A DNA stretch of 40,840 nt from Paracoccaceae bacterium. GTDB lineage: Bacteria; Pseudomonadota; Alphaproteobacteria; Rhodobacterales; Rhodobacteraceae. The stretch is taken from NCBI GenBank assembly GCA_011620265.1, contig WOZM01000134.1, forward strand, positions 1 to 40,840. The letters are read 5' to 3'. This document shows, piece after piece, positions 6,547 through 16,374 of this stretch. The position numbers and the translations under genes were made by a program. Position 1 is the stretch's first letter; every line of letters starts with the position of its first letter. The notes under the pieces are model-generated. The model was not told the origin of the DNA, did not search any database, and saw nothing but the letters and a program-made list of their open reading frames with translations.

Positions 6547-9500
6547 GCCGCCGAATGCTGCGGGACATGGCGCGGGCGATGCAGTGGCGCCGGTATGCCC
6601 TGAACCCATGGCAGGACCGGGCTCCGATCCGGTCCGATCTCTTCGGGGTCGAGCGGCTGGAGCATCACGCCCGCAGCCTGGCATTGGCGCAAACGGTCAC
6701 AACGGGTCGCCCGGTCCGGGTTCCGTCCCTTGCGGTCCGTCTGAAAGAGAACGCCTCGGTCCTGCTTGACGCGTATCGTTCCTCGGCGCGCGCGCTGCAG
6801 GCAGGCAAGACCGTCACCCCCGCTGCCGAATGGCTTTTGGACAACTACCACCTCGTTGAACAGCAAGTGAGGCAGATCAAGGATGATCTGCCGCCGAAAT
6901 ACTATCAACAGTTGCCGAAGCTTGCCGATGGCCCCTTCGCGGGCTACCCCCGCGTTCTTGGGCTGGCTTGGGCGTATGTCGCCCACACCGACAGCCTTGT
7001 GTCGCGTACGTCCCTCGTACGTTTTGTCGATGCCTATCAAACGGTCCAACCGCTGACGATCGGCGAGATCTGGGCGGTTGCCATTACTCTGCGCATCCTG
7101 CTGGTCGAGAACATGCGGCGGCTGGCCACCGAAATTTCCGAAGGCCAGATCCTGCGCGGAACGGCCGACGAACTGGTCAATCGTGTGATTGGCACCGGGC
7201 AGTTGCCTTCGGAAACTCGCAATCCGGCCCTCTCCGCCTATGACACCCTCGATCTGCCCGAGATCATGACCGCCCAGATGGCCAAACGGTTGCGCGGCTT
7301 CGACCCTGCCGAGACCCCGTTGCGTGTCTGGCTGGAGGACAAGCTCAGGCGTCAGGGTTCGTCGCTCGAAATGACCATCCTGAACGCGCAAACGCGGCAG
7401 GCTGCCACGAATGTGTCGATGCGAAACGTCGTCACCTCGATGCGCCTCGTTTCCGAAGTGGACTGGGCCGATTTCTTCGAAGAGGTGAGCCTGATCGATG
7501 CGCGGCTGCGGGAGAGCACCGGTTTCGCCGACATGGACTTCGTCACGCGCAACCGGTACCGCACCGCGATCGAGGATCTCGCGCGCGGGTCTGGCCTGAG
7601 CGAGATTGCCGTGACGGAAGAGGCCATCGCGCTTGCGGCTGGCAACGCGGACGAGTTGTCGCGGGATCCGGGTTTCAACCTCATCGGGCCGGGCCGCAGC
7701 GCGCTGGAGCAGTCGGTCCGCTATACGCCACCTCTGCGCCTAAGGGCACTCCGGTGGACCATGCGACTTGGGCTGCGCGGCTATCTCGGCGCGATAGCCA
7801 CTTGTTCGGTTGCAGTTCTGGCAGCCGCGATCTGGGTGACGGGAGCGGCAGGTGCAGGTGCTTTCGCCCTTGCCGTTCTGGCGCTGACTGGGTGGGTCGT
7901 GGCAAGCGAGGCTGGGTCCGCTCTGGTCAACCTGATTGTCACACGATCGGTGGGTCCGACGCCGCTGCCGGGCCTGGACCTGCTGGACGGCGTCCCCGAA
8001 CACCTGCGCACGATCGTCGCAGTCCCCGTGATCCTGACTGGCGTCCCGGATCTCGAGCAGCAACTGGAACGGCTTGAGGTGCATCACCTGTCGAGCGCGG
8101 ATGGTGCGCTGCACTATGCGCTTCTGTCTGATGGACCGGACTCGCCGAGCGAAACAACCGATCACGACGACGCCCTGATCGCGGCGGCCGTCGCGGGCAT
8201 CGCCCGGCTGAACGCCACATACCCCTCCGAGAACGGCGACCGGTTCCTTCTTCTGCACCGTCGTCGGAAATGGAACGCCGCGGAAGGGTGCTGGATGGGG
8301 TGGGAGCGAAAGCGCGGAAAGCTGACCGAACTCAACCGCCTTCTGCGCGGTGAAACGGATACGAGTTTCCTCTCATTGGGCAGACCCGCGCCGTTTGTCC
8401 CGGCCGGGGTGCGCTATGTCATCACGCTGGACGCCGATACGCGCCTTCTGCGCGACACGGTGCGGCGGATGATCGGCAAGATGGCGCATCCGCTGAACCG
8501 TCCGATCTTCGATCCGGTCAAGCAGAGGGTGACGCGAGGCTACGGGATCCTGCAGCCGCGTGTTACGCCAGCCCTTCCAGTCGCTGAAGAAGGCTCTGTC
8601 TTTCAGCGGGTGTTTTCCAGCCCCGGCGGCATTGAACCCTACGCGGCGGCGATCTCGGACGTGTATCAGGATCTGTTCGAAGAAGGCTCGTTCACGGGCA
8701 AGGGGATCTACGACATCGATGTGTTCGAGGCCGCACTATCGGGGCGTGTTCCGGAAAACGCGATGCTCAGCCACGACCTGTTCGAGGGCATCTTTGCCCG
8801 CGCGGCTCTGGCATCCGACATCGAGGTGGTCGAGGATTTTCCTGCCCGCTTCGACGTGGCTTCGCAACGCCGGCACCGTTGGACACGAGGCGACTGGCAA
8901 CTCTTCCCCTGGATCTTCGGCCCGAACCGGACCGACCGTGGCGGCATCCCCGCCATCGGCTGGTGGAAGATGGTCGACAATCTGCGGCGATCCCTGGTCG
9001 CCCCGATGACGCTGGCCACACTCTTCACGGGCTGGCTCTTGCCCTTGCCGGTCGCGGCGGCCTGGACGGGCTGCATTCTGGCGGTCCTTGCTCTGCCGAA
9101 ACTCTGGGCGCTTCCCTTTGCCATCCTGCCGGGGCGTGCAGGCATCACCGCGCGTAGCCACTTCGTCGCTTTTGCATCCGACGCCGCCACCGCGGCCGCC
9201 CAGATCGCGCTGACCGTGGTATTTCTTGCCGATGCTGCCTGGCGGATGCTTGACGCCATTGCGCGCAGCCTCGTGCGGCTGGCCGTGACCCGCCGCAACC
9301 TGCTGGAGTGGATGACGGCTGCGCAGGGGGCCAGCAGCGCATTGCCCGACATCGCCGGATACTACCGTTCGATGGCGGGTGGAGTTTTCCTTGGTCTCGG
9401 CACCTGCGCGCTTGCCATCTCGGTCAATCCGGGGATCTGGCCCGTCGTGGTCCCGCTGGCGCTGCTCTGGCTCGCCGCGCCCGCCATTGCGCAGATCGTC

Positions 9501-12500
9501 AGCAGACCCTGCGCCGCAAGGAACGTCGCCCCCCTGTCCGAGGCCGAAGCCCGCAGAATGAGGCTCATCGGGCGTCGAACGTGGCGATACTTCGAGACCT
9601 TCGTGACCGAGGCGGACAACTTCCTTCCGCCGGACAACTTCCAGGAAGTGCCGAAGCCGGCGATAGCGCACCGCACATCGCCGACGAATATCGGCCTCTA
9701 CCTGCTGTCAACGGTCGCGGCCCATGACATGGGCTGGATCGGATTGGGTGATGCGCTCGACCGGCTGGAACGGACCCTCACCACGATGCAGCGGATGCCG
9801 AGGTTCCGGGGGCACCTCTACAACTGGTATGACACCCGGGATCTGCGTGTCCTCGACCCGCCCTACATCTCGTCGGTCGACAGCGGCAATCTGGCGGGCC
9901 ACCTCATTTGCCTGTCGCAAGCCCTGCTCGACTGGCGCACGGCTTCCCCTGATGGTGCACAGGGGCTTCTCGATACGATACAACTCGCGCAGGAAGCGGC
10001 CGATGACGCGGGGCTTTTCGAAACCGGATTCCGGGCCACGCTGACGCAACTGGCGGATGCGCTCGCGGACCAGAGCGCGCTCGGCGATCCGGAACTGGCG
10101 CCACTTGCCGCACGTGCCACTGATCTCGCGAACGCGATTGCCGATCCGGATTCAGATCTCGTTTTCTGGACAACTGCCGTTGAGACCTGTCTTGCAGGGC
10201 ATCAGGCGGCCGCCGCCGGCAATGACGAACTTGGCCGGCGGCTCGACCAGCTTGCACAACTGGCCCACCGCCTCGCTGCGAAGATGGAGTTCGGCTTCCT
10301 GCTGGAGCCGGAAAAGAAGCTGCTTTCCATCGGCTTCTCGGTCGCGACAAACACGCTCGATCCCAGTTGCTACGACCTCATGGCGTCAGAGGCCCGGCTG
10401 GCCAGCTTCTTTGCCATCGCGAAGGGCGACATCGAGACGCGTCACTGGTTCCGGCTGGGCCGGGCGACGACGCCGATCGGCGCCGGGTCGGCCCTCATCT
10501 CATGGTCGGGCAGCATGTTCGAATACCTCATGCCCTCGCTCGTCATGCGTTCGCCCGTCGGCTCGGTTCTGGAAGAGACCAATCGCCTGATCGTGGCGCG
10601 GCAACAGGCGCATGCTAAGTCGATCGAGACGCCTTGGGGCATATCGGAATCCGCCTACAACGCGCGCGACCTGGAAATGTCCTACCAGTATTCGAACTTC
10701 GGCGTTCCCGGTCTGGGGTTGAAGCGCGGGCTTGGCGAGAACCGGGTGATCGCGCCCTATGCCACGGCACTTGCCGCGATGGTCGACCCGGTGGCCGCCG
10801 TCCGCAACTTTGCGCGCCTTGCCGCGCTGGGCGCCGAGGGCCGTTTCGGATTCTTCGAGGCCCTGGATTACACCCCTGCCCGCCTGCCCGCCGAGGCAAG
10901 TTTCGCCATCGTCCGAAGTTTCATGGCGCATCATCAGGGCATGACGATCACTGCGATCGCCAACGTGCTTCTGCACGGCTGCCTGCGCGACCGCTTTCAT
11001 GCCGAGCCGATGATTCAGGGCGTCGATCTTCTTTTGCAGGAACGGGTTCCGCGAGACGTGGCAACGGTCCATCCCCGCGCGGAAGAGGTGCTGGTCAGCC
11101 CGGTCGAGACCAGCGACATTCCGATCGTCCGCCGGTTCGACAACCCGGCCGCTGCGGCGCCGACCGCGCATCTGTTGTCGAACGGCACCTACGGCGTGAT
11201 GGTGACACCCACGGGCGCCGGGTTCAGCAACTGGCGCGACATGGCTGTCACCCGCTGGCATGCCGACCCGACACGGTCCGATCTCGGTTCGTTCATCTTT
11301 GCCCGGGACACGGCATCGGGCGAACTCTGGTCGGCGGGGGTGCAGCCGAAACGGGACGAGGCCGAGCGTCACAGGGCTGTCTTCTGCGAGCATCACGCGG
11401 CCTTCACGCATCAGGGCAGGCGATTGACGACCACGACGGAAATCGTCGTTTCCGCCGAAGATGACGCGGAGGCGCGGCGCGTCACCTTGACGAACTCAGG
11501 TCGTACCGCGCGCGAAGTCGACCTGACATCATATGCGGAACTCGTGCTGGCCCCGGCGGCCGCCGATCTGGCCCACCCGGCATTCTCGAAGATGTTCGTC
11601 GTGACCGACTTCATGCCCGAGCTTGGCGTCATCATCGCCACGCGCCGCAGAAGATCTCCGCAAGATCCCGAAGTCTGGGCCGCCCATATCGCTGTCGTCG
11701 AGGGAATCGAGACCGCGCCGATCCAGGTGGAGACGGACCGGGCGCGCTTCATCGGCCGCGGTCGCAGTATCGACACGGCCCAGATGCTGAACGCGCCCCT
11801 TTCGGGAACCGTGGGAACCGTGCTCGACCCAGTATTCTCGATCCGACGGCGTGTCAGTATTCCCGCAGGCGGCATGGCAAGGGTCACGTTCTGGATCATG
11901 GTTTCGGCGTCACCCGATCTGCTGCTGGATCAGGTCGAGCGCCACAGCGATCCATCGGCTTTCGACCGGGCCGTGACGCTGTCCTGGACCCGGGCGGAGG
12001 TGCAATTGCGCCATTTGGGCGTCACTCACGCAGAGGCCTCGGACTTCCAGCGACTGTCGGGCGCCCTCATCCGCAGCGAAGCGCGGCTACGTGCATCCGC
12101 GGCGCAGATCTCTGCCGGGGCCGGTCCTCAGTCGGGTCTTTGGCAACTGGGAATCTCGGGCGACCTTCCGATCATCCTTCTGTTGATTGAAGACCCAGAA
12201 GACATGGCCCATGTGAACGAGATGCTCAGCGCCCATGAATACTGGCGCATGAGGCAGTATCCGGTCGATCTGGTCATCCTCAACGAACGGTCGTCGTCCT
12301 ACATTCAGGACCTGCAGATTGCCATCGAAACGGCCGTTCGGTCGGCACAGACGATTCCACGGACAGAGGGCCGGCACGGAACGCTGAAAGGGGCGATCCA
12401 CACGTTGCGGGCCGATCTCGTCGCACCCGAGGCGCGCGCGCTTCTGATTGCCGTGGCGGGGGCCGTTCTCGTTGCGGGTCGCGGCAGCATCGGTCAGCAG

Positions 12501-15011
12501 CTTGACGGCATGGCGTTGTCCTCCCCGGATCTGGCACGCGAGCCACGAGCCCGGCGCACGCCTGTGGCGGTGTCGAAGGAGGTGCCGCTCGAACTGGAGT
12601 TCTTCAATGGCATCGGCGGCTTCGCCGACAATGGGCGGGAATACGTCACCGTGCTCCGTGACGGCCAGAGCACGCCGGCCCCCTGGATCAACGTGATCGC
12701 CAATCCCGGCTTCGGATTTCTGGTTTCGGCAGAGGGCACGGGCCACGTCTGGGCCGAGAACAGCCGTGAGAACCAGATCACGCCCTGGTCGAACGACCCC
12801 GTGTGCGACCCTTCGGGCGAAGCGATCTACATTCGCGATCTGGACAGTGATCAGGTCTGGACCACCACCGCCCGGCCGGTCCGGACCGAGGGCACCTATG
12901 TCGCGCGTCATGGCTTCGGATACAGTTCCTTCCAGCACGGGTACGACGGGCTGGAAGGCGAAATGGTGCAGTTCGTGCCGCTGGACGAACCCGTGAAGAT
13001 AACCCGTCTGACGATCCACAACACATCGAACCGCACCAGACGGGTTGCAGCCACTGCCTATGTCGAATGGGCGCTGGGCCCGTCGCGCCAGCGGACTGCA
13101 TCCTTCGTCACGACCGAGATCGACCCGCCTACCGGAGCGATCCTTGCAAGAAATCCCTGGAGCATCGCCTTTCCCGGCCGCGTCGCGTTCGCCGATTTCG
13201 GGGCCGGCACCACAAGCCGCACTGCCGACCGCACCGAGGTTCTCGGCCGGGATGGAAGCATGGCTGATCCGGCAGGCCTCAGAAAAGCTGAACTCTCGGG
13301 GGCAAGCGGACCCGCTCTCGACCCCTGCGCCGCCCTGCAGCGCCACATCACGCTCGCGCCGGGCGCGCGGACCGAGGTCGTGTTTCTGCTGGGTCAGGCT
13401 GCCAGTGCCGATGACGCCCGTGCACTGATCCTGAGGATGCGCGCGACGGATCCGGGCGACGTGCTGGCCCGGGTGAAGCGTCATTGGGACGGCTTCCTGA
13501 CGACCGTGCAGGTGCGATCGCCGGATCGCGCGATGGATATCATGCTGAACGGCTGGCTGCTCTATCAGACGCTTGCCTGCCGCATCTGGGCACGCGCCGG
13601 ATTCTATCAGGCCAGTGGAGCGTATGGCTTCCGCGATCAGTTGCAGGACGGTATGGCGCTGACTTTCAGCCGGCCCGAGATGACGCGCGAACACCTGTTG
13701 CGTGCGGCATCCCGACAGTTCCCCGAGGGCGATGTGCAGCACTGGTGGCTGCCGCATTCGGGCCAGGGAGTGCGGACCCGGATATCCGACGACCGGGTCT
13801 GGCTCGGGTATTGCGCGGCCCACTACGTCCGGGTCTCGGGCGACGTGGGCGTTCTGGACGAGGTGTTGCCCTTCCTCGAAGGCCCGGCGGTCGACCCCGG
13901 CGCGCACGACAACTTCTTCCTGCCCACGCGGTCGGAGCGGACCGCCACGCTTTTTGAGCATTGCGCCCTGGGTCTGGACATGGCCATCGCGCAGACCGGG
14001 GCCAACGGCATGCCGCTGATCGGCACGGGCGACTGGAACGACGGGATGAATCGTGTCGGCGAGGCTGGTGCCGGAACGAGTGTCTGGCTTGGCTGGCTCC
14101 TGATTGCGGCCATTGACCAGATGGCCCCACTTGCCGATCCCCGCGACCGGGTCCGCGCTGCCCGTTGGCGCGCCCATGCGTCAGCGGTGCGCGAGGCGAT
14201 CGAACGCGAGGGATGGGACGGTGAATGGTATCGGCGCGGCACCTATGACGATGGCACGATCCTTGGAACGGCGGCGTCAGAAGAATGCCGCATCGACAGC
14301 ATCGCCCAATCCTGGGCGGTCCTGTCGGGTGCGGCCGAACCGACGCGCGCCGCGACTGCAATGGCGTCCATGACAAGGCATCTCGTCCGGGCCGATTCCG
14401 GTCTGGTGCTGCTGTTCACACCGCCCTTTGACCGGACGCCGCTCGACCCCGGCTACATCAAGGGCTACCCGCCGGGTCTGCGCGAAAACGGAGGACAATA
14501 CAGCCATGCGGCGATGTGGGCGATTCTTGCCCAGGCGCGTCTGGGCAACGGGGATGCGGCGGGTGAACTGTTCGCGCTCCTCAATCCGATCAACCACGCC
14601 ATGACTCTTTCGGATGCGGCGCGCTACAAGGTCGAACCCTACGTGATTGCCGCCGATGTCTATTCAACTGCCCCGCACGAGGGTCGCGGCGGCTGGACAT
14701 GGTATACAGGGTCCGCAGGCTGGATGTACCGGGCAGGAATCGAGGGGCTGCTGGGGCTGACGCGATCCGGGCAGACGTTGACGGTCGACCCGTGCTTCCC
14801 GAAAGCCTGGCCAAGGCTGGAAGCAACCGTTTCCCTGGGCGCGAGCCGGGTCGAAATCATCATTGAAAATCCCCAGCGGACGGGCTGCGGTATCTTGTCC
14901 GCGGAGTTGGACGGCGTCGCTATCGTCAGCGTCGGCGGCCCGGTGAGCATAAGCCTCTGTGACCATGCACATCGGCTGAACATTCGTCTCGGACCGGCGG
15001 CATCTTCGTGA
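6543..15011 (+). CDS. ndvB: Cyclic beta-1,2-glucan synthase (NdvB/ChvB/Cgs)
   Basis: A giant inner-membrane enzyme of 2822 residues, close to the usual 2800-2870, that polymerises UDP-glucose into beta-1,2-glucan and cyclises it. Order of parts: N-terminal GH94-associated region (about 26-390), membrane helices (about 413-475), GT84 catalytic domain (about 490-800) with DAD at 630-632, a later acidic motif MLSHDLFEG and RRHRW at 776-780, further helices (about 818-985), a glycoamylase/GH144-like cyclase region (about 1005-1500), then two GH94-type beta-sandwich segments (from about 1540 and 2015) and the C-terminal GH94 (alpha/alpha)6 domain with GTGDWNDGM (Asp2497, Asp2500), which trims chain length by phosphorolysis. 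GTG 6543 is the longest start; ATG 6555 has a better site (AGGTGAG, 7-base gap). No exporter gene (ndvA/chvA type) lies in the window. Confidence 0.95.
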   Translation: MSRRMLRDMARAMQWRRYALNPWQDRAPIRSDLFGVERLEHHARSLALAQTVTTGRPVRVPSLAVRLKENASVLLDAYRSSARALQAGKTVTPAAEWLLDNYHLVEQQVRQIKDDLPPKYYQQLPKLADGPFAGYPRVLGLAWAYVAHTDSLVSRTSLVRFVDAYQTVQPLTIGEIWAVAITLRILLVENMRRLATEISEGQILRGTADELVNRVIGTGQLPSETRNPALSAYDTLDLPEIMTAQMAKRLRGFDPAETPLRVWLEDKLRRQGSSLEMTILNAQTRQAATNVSMRNVVTSMRLVSEVDWADFFEEVSLIDARLRESTGFADMDFVTRNRYRTAIEDLARGSGLSEIAVTEEAIALAAGNADELSRDPGFNLIGPGRSALEQSVRYTPPLRLRALRWTMRLGLRGYLGAIATCSVAVLAAAIWVTGAAGAGAFALAVLALTGWVVASEAGSALVNLIVTRSVGPTPLPGLDLLDGVPEHLRTIVAVPVILTGVPDLEQQLERLEVHHLSSADGALHYALLSDGPDSPSETTDHDDALIAAAVAGIARLNATYPSENGDRFLLLHRRRKWNAAEGCWMGWERKRGKLTELNRLLRGETDTSFLSLGRPAPFVPAGVRYVITLDADTRLLRDTVRRMIGKMAHPLNRPIFDPVKQRVTRGYGILQPRVTPALPVAEEGSVFQRVFSSPGGIEPYAAAISDVYQDLFEEGSFTGKGIYDIDVFEAALSGRVPENAMLSHDLFEGIFARAALASDIEVVEDFPARFDVASQRRHRWTRGDWQLFPWIFGPNRTDRGGIPAIGWWKMVDNLRRSLVAPMTLATLFTGWLLPLPVAAAWTGCILAVLALPKLWALPFAILPGRAGITARSHFVAFASDAATAAAQIALTVVFLADAAWRMLDAIARSLVRLAVTRRNLLEWMTAAQGASSALPDIAGYYRSMAGGVFLGLGTCALAISVNPGIWPVVVPLALLWLAAPAIAQIVSRPCAARNVAPLSEAEARRMRLIGRRTWRYFETFVTEADNFLPPDNFQEVPKPAIAHRTSPTNIGLYLLSTVAAHDMGWIGLGDALDRLERTLTTMQRMPRFRGHLYNWYDTRDLRVLDPPYISSVDSGNLAGHLICLSQALLDWRTASPDGAQGLLDTIQLAQEAADDAGLFETGFRATLTQLADALADQSALGDPELAPLAARATDLANAIADPDSDLVFWTTAVETCLAGHQAAAAGNDELGRRLDQLAQLAHRLAAKMEFGFLLEPEKKLLSIGFSVATNTLDPSCYDLMASEARLASFFAIAKGDIETRHWFRLGRATTPIGAGSALISWSGSMFEYLMPSLVMRSPVGSVLEETNRLIVARQQAHAKSIETPWGISESAYNARDLEMSYQYSNFGVPGLGLKRGLGENRVIAPYATALAAMVDPVAAVRNFARLAALGAEGRFGFFEALDYTPARLPAEASFAIVRSFMAHHQGMTITAIANVLLHGCLRDRFHAEPMIQGVDLLLQERVPRDVATVHPRAEEVLVSPVETSDIPIVRRFDNPAAAAPTAHLLSNGTYGVMVTPTGAGFSNWRDMAVTRWHADPTRSDLGSFIFARDTASGELWSAGVQPKRDEAERHRAVFCEHHAAFTHQGRRLTTTTEIVVSAEDDAEARRVTLTNSGRTAREVDLTSYAELVLAPAAADLAHPAFSKMFVVTDFMPELGVIIATRRRRSPQDPEVWAAHIAVVEGIETAPIQVETDRARFIGRGRSIDTAQMLNAPLSGTVGTVLDPVFSIRRRVSIPAGGMARVTFWIMVSASPDLLLDQVERHSDPSAFDRAVTLSWTRAEVQLRHLGVTHAEASDFQRLSGALIRSEARLRASAAQISAGAGPQSGLWQLGISGDLPIILLLIEDPEDMAHVNEMLSAHEYWRMRQYPVDLVILNERSSSYIQDLQIAIETAVRSAQTIPRTEGRHGTLKGAIHTLRADLVAPEARALLIAVAGAVLVAGRGSIGQQLDGMALSSPDLAREPRARRTPVAVSKEVPLELEFFNGIGGFADNGREYVTVLRDGQSTPAPWINVIANPGFGFLVSAEGTGHVWAENSRENQITPWSNDPVCDPSGEAIYIRDLDSDQVWTTTARPVRTEGTYVARHGFGYSSFQHGYDGLEGEMVQFVPLDEPVKITRLTIHNTSNRTRRVAATAYVEWALGPSRQRTASFVTTEIDPPTGAILARNPWSIAFPGRVAFADFGAGTTSRTADRTEVLGRDGSMADPAGLRKAELSGASGPALDPCAALQRHITLAPGARTEVVFLLGQAASADDARALILRMRATDPGDVLARVKRHWDGFLTTVQVRSPDRAMDIMLNGWLLYQTLACRIWARAGFYQASGAYGFRDQLQDGMALTFSRPEMTREHLLRAASRQFPEGDVQHWWLPHSGQGVRTRISDDRVWLGYCAAHYVRVSGDVGVLDEVLPFLEGPAVDPGAHDNFFLPTRSERTATLFEHCALGLDMAIAQTGANGMPLIGTGDWNDGMNRVGEAGAGTSVWLGWLLIAAIDQMAPLADPRDRVRAARWRAHASAVREAIEREGWDGEWYRRGTYDDGTILGTAASEECRIDSIAQSWAVLSGAAEPTRAATAMASMTRHLVRADSGLVLLFTPPFDRTPLDPGYIKGYPPGLRENGGQYSHAAMWAILAQARLGNGDAAGELFALLNPINHAMTLSDAARYKVEPYVIAADVYSTAPHEGRGGWTWYTGSAGWMYRAGIEGLLGLTRSGQTLTVDPCFPKAWPRLEATVSLGASRVEIIIENPQRTGCGILSAELDGVAIVSVGGPVSISLCDHAHRLNIRLGPAASS

Positions 15012-15208
15012 TGGGGATCGCTGCCAATCTGTCGGGCGAGCGCGTCAAACCGAGCCATCGCCGCACCCGTGCTGTCGGCGGCGGCCCGCTGCTCATGCCG
15101 TCTGCAAGGTCCACCTGCGTCAGTGCGGCAGGACCCACGCCCTCGCGTGACCTCCAGCGTCTGACGCGATCACCGGGGTCGCCTGGTGAGCGAAGGAGGG
15201 CGGCCCCG
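15012..15208. other. Intergenic stretch between ndvB and crp-type gene
   Basis: These 197 bases separate two convergent genes. I see no gene with a credible start and no clear T-tailed terminator hairpin. Confidence 0.5.
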
Positions 15209-15943
15209 TCATTTCAGAAGCGGCCCGGTCTGATCCAGATATGCAGGATCGAACTCGGCGAGATCCACCAACCCGCAGTAGTCGTGAAACGTCACGTGGC
15301 CGTCCCGAAACGTCACCAGCCCGCGTTCGCGAAGCTGCCGCAGGACGCGGTTCACATGGACCGCGCTTAACCCCAGCGTATCGGCGAGGTGGTACTGCGT
15401 GAGCGGGCAGTCGAACCCCTCTTTTCGGCCCATACCCACCAGCGCGAGCCGCGACCCGAGCTCGAGCAGGAAATGCGCCATGCGGGCGTCCGCATCGCGC
15501 CGGCCGATCCCTACGAGATGCTCCACGACCATCGCCTCGTCCCTTGACGCCGCCCAGAGAATTGCGGTCGCCAGGCGAGGGCTCTGCGCGAACGCTGCGA
15601 GAAGGTCGCCCGCCGTGACTTCGGCGGCCTCAATGTCCACGATGGGCTCGAAGCTGTGATCCGAGGTGCGCAAGAGAACGCTCCGCAACCCCAGAAAATC
15701 TCCAGGCACCTGAAAATCCACGATCTGCCGCGTCCCGTCGGCCTGCACCTTGTAGGAACAAACCCAACCCGCGGACAGAATGTAAGCCGCCTGGGCCGAC
15801 TGGCCCTGATGCACCATATCGCGGCCAGCCACAAAGGATCGGCGGCGCTGGTGCAGTCGTTCAAGCACGGCCCGCTCCACCTCCGACAGGGCGACGAAGG
15901 CCGAGAGCTTGCGGGTAAGGGGGCTGTTCGCCACGATGTTCAT
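15209..15943 (-). CDS. Crp/Fnr-family transcriptional regulator
   Basis: A 244-residue regulator: an N-terminal cyclic-nucleotide-binding-like beta-barrel (about 10-120, with AAYILSAGWVCSYK and VPGDFLGL), a dimerisation helix (about 125-160) and a C-terminal winged helix-turn-helix (about 181-220: LTQYHLADTLGLSAVHVNRV then RQLRERGLV). It lacks the N-terminal cysteine cluster of oxygen-sensing Fnr and is closest to the broad group of Crp-type regulators of unknown ligand in alphaproteobacteria. ATG 15943 has a GAGGGG site upstream. It is divergent from the 76-residue protein and desaturase genes, which are the obvious candidate targets; that is inferred from position only. Confidence 0.9.
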   Translation of the reverse strand: MNIVANSPLTRKLSAFVALSEVERAVLERLHQRRRSFVAGRDMVHQGQSAQAAYILSAGWVCSYKVQADGTRQIVDFQVPGDFLGLRSVLLRTSDHSFEPIVDIEAAEVTAGDLLAAFAQSPRLATAILWAASRDEAMVVEHLVGIGRRDADARMAHFLLELGSRLALVGMGRKEGFDCPLTQYHLADTLGLSAVHVNRVLRQLRERGLVTFRDGHVTFHDYCGLVDLAEFDPAYLDQTGPLLK

Positions 15944-16106
15944 GCGCCCCCTCGCACTGCTGGAAATCCCCGGCGCGGGCAATACTGAAAATTTTTGACC
16001 CGGCGACTGCTTCAGATCAGTTTATCATGCCGCATTTCCTGCGACAAACGGTGGATCAGCCGGCTTGCTCCGGCCCAACGCCACTTCGCCAAAAGGATTG
16101 CCTGCG

Positions 16107-16337
16107 ATGCCCGACCAGACGGATCATGCCGGCATGGCGGCTCTCTCGATCTGCGAGGCGCTTCTGCTCGCGATGAACGATCACAAGCTGATGCCCGAGC
16201 ACGAGATCGTGGGAGTTCTCCGCGATGCCGCAGCGACCCACAAGAACGCAATCGGCCCCAAGGCGGAAACGCATCGGGCGGTTGCGGCACTCATTGACCG
16301 GATCATCGCTGGCGGCAACTCCGTTCGGAGGCCGTGA
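16107..16337 (+). CDS. Small conserved-looking protein, 76 residues
   Basis: I do not recognise a named family. The protein is soluble, mostly helical by composition (AALSICEALLLAMNDHKL, then EIVGVLRDAAATH and AVAALIDRIIAGG), and has no signal peptide or cysteines. AAGGA at 16093-16097 sits 9 bases before ATG 16107. It is the first gene of a probable pair with the desaturase (37 bases between) and is divergent from the Crp-type regulator. A small regulatory or partner role is possible but not shown. Confidence 0.72.
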   Translation: MPDQTDHAGMAALSICEALLLAMNDHKLMPEHEIVGVLRDAAATHKNAIGPKAETHRAVAALIDRIIAGGNSVRRP

Positions 16338-16374
16338 GCCTGACACGCTCGACCGCAAAGGAGCAGACACGCCC

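Noticed and set aside
12087-14177. A 696-codon minus-strand frame inside the glucan synthase
   Set aside because: Antisense shadow of conserved GH94 coding sequence, with no own motifs.
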